A stretch of 5,307 bases of DNA from Bacteroidales bacterium. GTDB taxonomy: Bacteria > Bacteroidota > Bacteroidia > Bacteroidales > Muribaculaceae. How positions within the stretch are numbered: the stretch's first letter is position 1; every line of letters starts with the position of its first letter. The notes under the pieces were generated by a model. It was not told the origin of the DNA and made no database searches. It saw only the letters and a program-made list of their open reading frames with translations. The DNA is taken from positions 18,760-24,066 of the forward strand of contig WFMA01000159.1 of the NCBI GenBank assembly GCA_009177195.1, given 5' to 3'. Shown piece after piece: positions 1 to 4,442 of this stretch. The position numbers were made by a program, and so were the translations under genes.

Positions 1-188
1 TGTCGTCGTTCGGTTCCTCATTCGGTTGGATTCTCAACTTCCATCCCAAAGGCGTGAACCTCTTCGTCGGTTCCGATTTCCAGATATTCAAGGTCACTCC
101 CCAGTTTGTTCCGACCGGCAACCTGAACGCGTCGATCAACTTCGGTTTGAATATCACCTTCGGTAGCAAGGCTAAGAAAAAAGCATAA
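1..188 (+). CDS. C-terminal fragment of a beta-strand-rich, probably outer-membrane protein (5' end outside window)
   Basis: The frame starting at base 3 is open and ends with TAA at 186-188, leaving 61 residues of a protein that begins upstream of the window. The fragment alternates hydrophobic and polar residues in three strand-like stretches (FGWILNFHP, VNLFVGSDFQIF, NASINFGLNITFG) separated by Gly/Pro/Asn turns, as expected for the closing strands of a beta barrel. It ends in a short basic tail (SKAKKKA). The wording resembles the C-terminus of the Bacteroidales DUF5723-type outer-membrane proteins, but this comes from memory of the family and was not tested. No signal peptide or start can be seen because the N-terminus is missing. 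The protein is followed by a strong hairpin, so it is probably the last gene of its transcript. Confidence 0.65.
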   Translation, partial: SSFGSSFGWILNFHPKGVNLFVGSDFQIFKVTPQFVPTGNLNASINFGLNITFGSKAKKKA

Positions 189-208
189 GCGAATAAGCGA
201 TATACAAT

Positions 209-247
209 ATATAGGCTGTGCCGCAAATCATGCGCCACAGCCTATAT
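209..247 (+). terminator. Hairpin after the barrel-protein gene, probable transcription terminator
   Basis: A perfect 12-bp inverted repeat (ATATAGGCTGTG at 209-220 with its complement at 236-247) is extended by an inner 4-bp stem (222-225 with 231-234) around the loop AATCA, with one C-C mismatch between the two stems. It starts 20 bases after the stop codon of the upstream gene. A clear T-run is missing on the 3' side (TTGTAG follows), so it may end transcription imperfectly or mainly protect the 3' end of the mRNA. Confidence 0.65.
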
Positions 248-295
248 TGTAGTATGGATAAATGCGTGCTCCGTTACGGGATGGTAGAAAATATT

Positions 296-326
296 TTTGA
301 AAATTGGGGAATTATAAGTAATTTCG
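296..326 (+). promoter_or_regulatory. Bacteroidetes-type promoter of ilvE
   Basis: TTTG at 296-299 is followed after 19 bases by TAATTTCG at 319-326. The second box matches the Bacteroidetes -7 consensus TAnnTTTG at all but one position. Transcription would begin around 331-335, giving a leader of about 20 bases before the ATG at 355. No long leader, leader peptide or T-box-like structure fits in this space, so attenuation by branched-chain amino acids is not evident here. Confidence 0.55.
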
Positions 327-354
327 CAGTGTTAAGAATAAAATCACAATCAAA

Positions 355-1377
355 ATGAATAATGAATTAGACTGGGGCAATCTGTCATTCGGCTATATCC
401 CCACCGATTATAATGTGCGCTGTTACTACCGCAACGGAAAGTGGGGCGAGATAGAAGTGTCGTCGTCGGAAACGGTGACCATGCATATTGCGGCAACCTC
501 TCTCCATTACGGACAGGAGATTTTCGAGGGGCTCAAGGCTTTCCGCGGAAAAGACGGAAAGGTGAGAGTGTTTCGCCTCGAAGAGAATGCCAAGCGCATC
601 GTCGAGTCGGCTAAAGGTATAATGATGGCTCCTGTTCCGGTCGAGCTTTTCACTGAGATGGTGAAAAAGGTGGTGAAGCTCAACGAGCGTTTCGTGCCTC
701 CTTACGGCAGCGGCGCGTCGCTTTACATACGCCCGCTTGAAATCGGCATGTCGGCTCAGGTCGGGGTAAAACCCGCCTCGGAATATCTGTTCCTTATTCT
801 TGTGACCCCCGTAGGTCCCTACTTCAAGGAAGGCTTCAAGCCCACCAATATATGCATAATGCGCGAGTTTGACCGTGTAGCTCCCAAGGGTACCGGGCGC
901 TGGAAAGTGGGCGGCAACTATGCCGCAAGCCTTGACGCCGGCGAGCGCGCTCATGCCATGGGCTATTCAGCCGTGCTTTATCTTGACCCCAAGGAAAAGA
1001 AATATATCGACGAGTGTGGTCCCGCCAATTTCTTCGCTATCAAGGACGGCAAGTACATCACTCCGGCATCGGAATCAATACTCCCGTCGATAACCAACAA
1101 CAGCCTCATGCAGCTTGCCCGCGACATGGGCATCGAGGTGGAACAGCGCCACATTCTTCTTGAGGAGCTCGCCGACATTCAGGAGGCTGCCGCTTGCGGA
1201 ACGGCTGCAGTCGCTTCGCCCGTGGCTGAGATCGACGATATCGACACCGGCGTTAAGTATGTCATCAGCAAGGACGGACAGCCCGGACCGGTGGTTACGG
1301 CTCTTTACAACAAGCTTCGCGGCATCCAGCTTGGCGAAGAGGAGGATATACACAACTGGAACACAATTATCGATTGA
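355..1377 (+). CDS. ilvE: Branched-chain amino-acid aminotransferase (class IV, PLP-dependent)
   Basis: This 340-aa enzyme is predicted to transfer amino groups between glutamate and the 2-oxo acids of leucine, isoleucine and valine in the cytoplasm, the last step of their synthesis and the first of their breakdown. It has the fold-type IV layout. An N-terminal domain carries the LHYGQEIFEGLKAFR motif (residues 50-64). The PLP Schiff-base lysine is K184 in GRWKVGGNYAASL. The cofactor-binding glutamate lies in the DECGPANFF motif (E220), and the phosphate-binding GTAA is at 282-285. Length and the GGNYA/DECGPANFF wording fit the longer type II BCAT group. The usual LPGxTR loop reads LPSITNN (243-249), so the arginine is replaced by asparagine. 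The start is the ATG just after an A-rich, SD-less leader with a promoter about 30 bases upstream. The stop overlaps the ATG of the next gene by one base, so the two are co-transcribed and probably translationally coupled. Confidence 0.95.
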   Translation: MNNELDWGNLSFGYIPTDYNVRCYYRNGKWGEIEVSSSETVTMHIAATSLHYGQEIFEGLKAFRGKDGKVRVFRLEENAKRIVESAKGIMMAPVPVELFTEMVKKVVKLNERFVPPYGSGASLYIRPLEIGMSAQVGVKPASEYLFLILVTPVGPYFKEGFKPTNICIMREFDRVAPKGTGRWKVGGNYAASLDAGERAHAMGYSAVLYLDPKEKKYIDECGPANFFAIKDGKYITPASESILPSITNNSLMQLARDMGIEVEQRHILLEELADIQEAAACGTAAVASPVAEIDDIDTGVKYVISKDGQPGPVVTALYNKLRGIQLGEEEDIHNWNTIID

Positions 1378-1958
1378 TGGCTAACACAGATTTCCAAGCC
1401 ATCATCGACAAGTATTATCCTGACGACAACGAGCTTCGCGCCATCTACATGAAGCACGCCCGTCAGGTAGCTGACTTAGCCCTCGCCATCAATCTGACGA
1501 GGGCTATCGGTCTTGATCCTCTCGATGTCGAGGGAGCGGCGATGCTCCATGACATCGGCATTTTCGGCACTAACGCGCCGGGTATCCACTGCCATGGCTC
1601 GGCTTCCTACATGCGCCACGGAATCATCGGCGGCGAGTTGTTGAGGCGCGAGGGGGCTCCCGAATCGTGGGCGCGCGTTGCGGAACGTCACACCGGCACC
1701 GGTATCACGAAGGAGGATATCCTCCTCCAGGACCTTGACTTGCCGGTCGAGGACTATTGCCCGGTGTCGATGCTTGAAAAGCTCATTTGCTATGCCGACA
1801 AGTTCTATTCCAAGAGCGGCGCGATGGAAAAGAAGCCTTTCACCCGTGTTCGCAATTCGATAGCCCGCTATGGCGGCGACTCGCTCGACCGCTTCGACGA
1901 GCTCTACAAGCTTTTCGGCGACACTCGCTCGTTGCAGCCCGCTGGAGGCGGCAATTAA
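1377..1958 (+). CDS. HD-domain (HDIG-type) metal-dependent phosphohydrolase, substrate unknown
   Basis: This 193-aa cytoplasmic protein has no signal peptide. Conserved HD-superfamily residues appear in order: H27 (MKHARQVADL), H58-D59 (AAMLHDIGIFG), H81 (MRHGIIGGELL), H105 (AERHTGTG) and D141 (ICYADKFYS). The two extra histidines between the HD pair and the last Asp are those that bind a second metal in dinuclear HD proteins such as HD-GYP domains, so a two-metal site is likely. The GYP motif itself is absent, so cyclic-di-GMP hydrolysis is not supported. The family cleaves phosphoester bonds, but no substrate can be named. I chose the ATG at 1377, which overlaps the ilvE TGA (TGATG arrangement). 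A TTG at 1374 could add one residue but is less likely. No Shine-Dalgarno is visible, which fits reinitiation by ribosomes finishing ilvE. The C-terminus (LQPAGGGN) is low-complexity and looks disordered. Confidence 0.88.
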   Translation: MANTDFQAIIDKYYPDDNELRAIYMKHARQVADLALAINLTRAIGLDPLDVEGAAMLHDIGIFGTNAPGIHCHGSASYMRHGIIGGELLRREGAPESWARVAERHTGTGITKEDILLQDLDLPVEDYCPVSMLEKLICYADKFYSKSGAMEKKPFTRVRNSIARYGGDSLDRFDELYKLFGDTRSLQPAGGGN

Positions 1959-2030
1959 ATGATTTTGAGAATCGTTAAGAAGGTTTATGCAGCTGGGTCA
2001 AAACTTTTTAAGTGCCGGAGCGGTTATGAC

Positions 2031-2061
2031 TTGGACAATCCAAATATTCTGCATAAATTTG
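2031..2061 (+). promoter_or_regulatory. Bacteroidetes-type promoter of the FKBP operon
   Basis: A perfect TAnnTTTG box (TAAATTTG, 2054-2061) lies 33 bases before the first FKBP start. A TTGG at 2031-2034 stands 19 bases upstream of it and can serve as the -33 element. Transcription should start near 2067-2070. The first half of the -7 box also forms the right arm of a 9-bp inverted repeat (1984-1992 with 2049-2057), described under the findings. The remaining intergenic sequence (1959-2030) holds no clear terminator for the HD gene, so read-through from ilvE is possible. Confidence 0.7.
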
Positions 2062-2094
2062 TAACACATTTAACATAACCAAAATTTTAAGATT

Positions 2095-2715
2095 ATGGAA
2101 TCAGAAAAATTAGATCGCATAAGCTATGCTCTTGGATTGAGCATGGGAAATAACTTTCGCAGTTCAGGGATAAAATCCCTTAACATCAAGGATTTTGCCG
2201 ATGGCGTCGCTGCCGTGTTTGACAATGCGGCTCCCAAGATGACCTATGACGAGGCTAAACTTGAAATCAAAAACTTTTTCGAAGCGCTTGAAGCCGAGCA
2301 GCGCGCTGCCGCAGCCAAGATGGGCGAGGTGAACGAAGCTGCCGGAAAGCAGTTCCTCGATGAGAACGGAAAGCGCGCCGAGGTCAAGACCACCGCTTCA
2401 GGTCTTCAATATGAAGTGCTCGTCGAGGGTACTGGAAAGCAGCCCGCTGCGAGCGACCGCGTGACTGTTCACTATACCGGAAAGCTGATCGACGGCACTG
2501 TCTTCGACAGCTCGGTTGAGCGTGGCGAGCCAGCGACATTTGGCGTTACTCAGGTGATTCCCGGTTGGGTTGAGGCTCTTCAGATGATGAAAGAGGGTGC
2601 TAAATGGCGTCTTTTTATCCCCTCCAATCTTGCTTACGGTCCTAACGGAGCCGGAAACGTGATCGGTCCTAACTCGACCCTTATTTTCGATGTTGAACTT
2701 ATTAAAGTAAATTAA
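2095..2715 (+). CDS. FKBP-type peptidyl-prolyl cis-trans isomerase, cytoplasmic FKBP22/FklB-like
   Basis: This 206-aa protein has no signal peptide, so it is predicted to be a cytoplasmic folding catalyst that isomerises Xaa-Pro bonds. E. coli FklB has the same length. The N-terminal part (about 5-70) matches the FKBP_N dimerisation module: ISYALGLSMGNNF, then NIKDFADGVAAVF, then a TYDEAK helix. A long charged Ala/Glu/Lys-rich helix (about 52-95) leads to the FKBP_C domain (about 103-205). By motif alignment with human FKBP12, the active-site residues are all present: Y127, F137, D138, F149, V154-I155, W158, Y181 and F198. The catalytic pocket therefore looks intact. The gene is the first of two FKBP genes, 11 bases before the second, and has its own promoter. 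FkpA or Mip are alternative names for the architecture, but these are exported, which this protein is not. Confidence 0.93.
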   Translation: MESEKLDRISYALGLSMGNNFRSSGIKSLNIKDFADGVAAVFDNAAPKMTYDEAKLEIKNFFEALEAEQRAAAAKMGEVNEAAGKQFLDENGKRAEVKTTASGLQYEVLVEGTGKQPAASDRVTVHYTGKLIDGTVFDSSVERGEPATFGVTQVIPGWVEALQMMKEGAKWRLFIPSNLAYGPNGAGNVIGPNSTLIFDVELIKVN

Positions 2716-2726
2716 TCAATAGAAAA

Positions 2727-3605
2727 ATGAAGAAAGTATTACTCGCCTTCGGCGTGGGAGCATTGCTCCTTTCCACTACATCATGTGGAAAATCAAGCGT
2801 ATCGGAGGCTGACAAGGCTGCCAACGATTCTATTTCCGACCTCTTTGGCGTAGTCGTTGGAAATCAGTTTGCGCAGGAAATCAATCACATGCCTGAAATT
2901 AACAAGGAGGCATTCCTTCGCGGGGTGTCGACAGCGGTTCTCGCCGACACTTCCGACATGTCGTTCCAGCAGGGATTGGCTCAGGGTTCGCGTCTTGCCC
3001 AGCAGTTCCAGTATTTCTACAAGGAGATGGGTGTGAGCATCGACCGCGACATGTTCTTGAAACAGTTCAAGAAAGCTATCCTTTCCGACTCGGTTGTTTC
3101 TGACCTCATGGTTCAGCAGGCTATGCTTAACCAGATGATGGAACAGGCTCAGAAGCGTGCCGCCGAGCGCAAGGAAGCCGAGCTTAACAATGCTCCTGAA
3201 GCGGTTGCCAACCGCAAGGCTGGCGAGGCTTATATCGACTCGCTCCGCAAGGCTGATCCTTCAGTCCAGGTAACCCCGAGCGGACTTGCCTATAAGGTGG
3301 TTGCGCAGGGTGAAGGCGATGCCATCAAGGACGAAGACATGGCATCGGTCATCTATAAAGGTTCTCTTGCCGACGGAACAGTGTTTGACGACAGCAAGGG
3401 CGAGGCTCGTCAGTTCAGCCCGCGTCGTGTTGTTCCCGGATTTGGCGAAGGTCTTAAGATGATGAACAAGGGCGCTAAATATGTGCTCTATATCCCCGGC
3501 GACCTCGCTTATGGAGTGAACGGTATGCCTCAGGCAGGTATCGGTCCCAACCAGATGCTTATTTTCGACGTTGAAATCGCCGACATCAACGCCCACAAGA
3601 AATAA
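2727..3605 (+). CDS. Exported lipoprotein with FKBP-type peptidyl-prolyl isomerase domain (FkpA/Mip-like)
   Basis: This 292-aa protein starts with a lipoprotein signal (MKKVLLAFGVGALLL, then STTSC with C20 as the lipidated cysteine). It is predicted to be anchored in the periplasm or outer membrane and to assist folding of exported proteins. No strong acidic surface-export signal follows C20. Residues about 36-130 hold FKBP_N-like helices, apparently in two copies (37-86 and 87-131). A charged helix (about 130-175) connects to the FKBP_C domain (185-287). Pocket residues aligned to FKBP12 are Y210, F220, D221, F230, V235-V236, F239, Y262 and F280. F239 replaces the tryptophan at the floor of the pocket, so activity or specificity may differ from the first paralogue. 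The gene lies 11 bases after the cytoplasmic FKBP gene, has no promoter of its own, and is followed by a strong terminator, so the two form an operon. Confidence 0.92.
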   Translation: MKKVLLAFGVGALLLSTTSCGKSSVSEADKAANDSISDLFGVVVGNQFAQEINHMPEINKEAFLRGVSTAVLADTSDMSFQQGLAQGSRLAQQFQYFYKEMGVSIDRDMFLKQFKKAILSDSVVSDLMVQQAMLNQMMEQAQKRAAERKEAELNNAPEAVANRKAGEAYIDSLRKADPSVQVTPSGLAYKVVAQGEGDAIKDEDMASVIYKGSLADGTVFDDSKGEARQFSPRRVVPGFGEGLKMMNKGAKYVLYIPGDLAYGVNGMPQAGIGPNQMLIFDVEIADINAHKK

Positions 3606-3630
3606 TATCACATAATAATTCCCTGATAAT

Positions 3631-3675
3631 AGCAAGAGCATGGATTCTTCGGAGCCATGCTCTTGCTGTTGTTTT
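3631..3675 (+). terminator. Intrinsic terminator of the FKBP operon
   Basis: A perfect 13-bp stem (AGCAAGAGCATGG at 3631-3643 with its complement at 3655-3667) continues into an inner C(UUCG)G tetraloop (3647-3652). It is followed by a T-rich tract, TTGTTTT at 3669-3675. It begins 25 bases after the stop codon of the lipoprotein FKBP. This is a classic Rho-independent terminator. Confidence 0.92.
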
Positions 3676-3804
3676 ATCGCTAATTTCGGCAGTGAAAATT
3701 GCCGTGATTTTGAACGTGACAACAAATTGGATTCTATTGAACGGCATTATGTTGATAATTAGTGTTTTGCAAACGGATGGTGCGAAGCTTTATATTGCGG
3801 TAAA

Positions 3805-3836
3805 TTTGATTTTAGCGTTGTCGATGCCTAAATTTG
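3805..3836 (+). promoter_or_regulatory. Promoter of the 153-aa lipoprotein gene, with nested TAAATTTG boxes
   Basis: A perfect -7 box TAAATTTG lies at 3829-3836, and 20 bases upstream of it stands TTTG at 3805-3808. That TTTG is itself the last half of another TAAATTTG (3801-3808). The predicted start of transcription is near 3843, leaving about 20 bases before the ATG at 3866. The upstream box has no good -33 partner at 19-21 bases, so the downstream pair is the likelier promoter. The rest of the gap between the terminator and this promoter (3676-3800) shows no gene or clear structure. Confidence 0.7.
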
Positions 3837-3865
3837 CCAATATTAATTTTAAATGATTCTACTCT

Positions 3866-4327
3866 ATGAAAGCGAAAAATTTTATTAGCGGGATTGTTCT
3901 GGTGATTTTATGTGCATGCTCTTCTCAAGAAAAAGAGCCGCAGAGTGTTGAAGAAAACTTGTCGGCAAGAGAGTTGGTTGCCGCAAATGCCTATATTGAC
4001 GTGCCTGAGTATATTGAGGGCAAGACGTGGAGATATGGTTGCGGTTCACCAGCCGACAACAAGTTAAGGGCTGCAACCTATCGTTTCCTCAAGCATGTGA
4101 AGATGGAAAATGGAAAATATGTCTGCGACTTGACTTCAGGTGAAGATATAAATATCTCACCGGCACTGTTCGACGGGCTATACAAAGAGCATGTGACGGA
4201 TGTTAATCAATGGATTGACGAAGTGCATGAGCGAGGAAATAAAGCAATGGTTCTTGAGATGAAGGATGAATATTTCGAGGCGATGCTTGACGGGAAGCCT
4301 TTCGGAGGTGTCGGGGTCGGTATTTAG
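3866..4327 (+). CDS. Small lipoprotein of unknown function
   Basis: I do not recognise this 153-aa protein. It begins with a lipoprotein signal (MKAKNFISGIVLVI, lipobox LCAC, lipidated C18). A polar Glu-rich linker follows (SSQEKEPQSVEEN, 19-31), then a soluble domain of about 120 residues. The domain has a tryptophan/glycine patch (TWRYGCGSP, 54-62) and two cysteines (C59, C87) that could form a disulfide outside the cytoplasm. Further on are alternating helical and strand-like segments rich in charged residues, and a Gly-rich C-terminus (GGVGVGI). The Glu-containing linker after the lipid cysteine could favour outer-membrane or surface placement, but it does not match a clear surface-export signal. 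The gene is single, with its own promoter and terminator, so context gives no function. Its lower GC than the ilvE region hints at an accessory gene. The reading frame and signal peptide are convincing, the function is not. Confidence 0.82.
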   Translation: MKAKNFISGIVLVILCACSSQEKEPQSVEENLSARELVAANAYIDVPEYIEGKTWRYGCGSPADNKLRAATYRFLKHVKMENGKYVCDLTSGEDINISPALFDGLYKEHVTDVNQWIDEVHERGNKAMVLEMKDEYFEAMLDGKPFGGVGVGI

Positions 4328-4336
4328 ATCATAAAG

Positions 4337-4385
4337 CAGGAGAATGGGAGTGTGGAAAAAGATGTTTCGATGCTCCTGTTTTTTT
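4337..4385 (+). terminator. Probable intrinsic terminator after the small lipoprotein gene
   Basis: CAGGAG (4337-4342) pairs with CTCCTG (4373-4378). The stem is extended outward by G-T and A-T pairs (4333-4336 with 4379-4382) and is followed at once by seven T residues (4379-4385). The loop is long (30 bases), which lowers confidence, although a short internal pairing (GGAG 4347-4350) competes for the same right arm. It lies just after the stop codon at 4325-4327. Confidence 0.6.
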
Positions 4386-4391
4386 GTGTTA

Positions 4392-4423
4392 TTCGGAAAT
4401 ATGGAGCATTAGATGTAAATTTG
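4392..4423 (+). promoter_or_regulatory. Promoter of the TPR lipoprotein gene
   Basis: A perfect TAAATTTG box lies at 4416-4423. A TTCG at 4392-4395, one mismatch from TTTG, stands 20 bases upstream of it. Transcription would start around 4430, giving a very short leader (roughly 10-15 bases) before the ATG at 4443. The leader has no Shine-Dalgarno sequence. Confidence 0.6.
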
Positions 4424-4442
4424 TATTCCAATATTGACGTTT

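Noticed and set aside
300..354. Amino-acid-responsive attenuator or riboswitch before ilvE
   Set aside because: The predicted transcript leader is only about 20 bases, too short for a leader peptide, T-box or aptamer. The hairpin at 209-247 lies upstream of the promoter and belongs to the preceding gene.
385..954. Long open frame on the minus strand opposite ilvE (189 codons)
   Set aside because: It lies wholly inside the well-supported ilvE gene, its product is His/Arg-rich with no recognisable motif, and it has no promoter. It is a by-product of the codon use of ilvE.
1374..1376. TTG as start codon of the HD protein
   Set aside because: An ATG follows directly at 1377 and forms the common stop-start overlap with ilvE. 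TTG is a rarer start and gains only one residue.
1115..1384. Plus-strand open frame in another frame across the end of ilvE
   Set aside because: Its Ser/Arg/Leu-rich product is typical of a shifted reading of GC-rich coding sequence, and ilvE motifs continue across the region.
3687..3704. Small inverted repeat CGGCA/TGCCG with an 8-base loop
   Set aside because: Only 5 bp, without a T-run and just after a complete terminator, so it is explained by chance.
3261..3725. Minus-strand open frame opposite the end of the lipoprotein FKBP and its terminator
   Set aside because: It overlaps the catalytic FKBP_C domain and runs through the terminator hairpin, with no family-like sequence or promoter.
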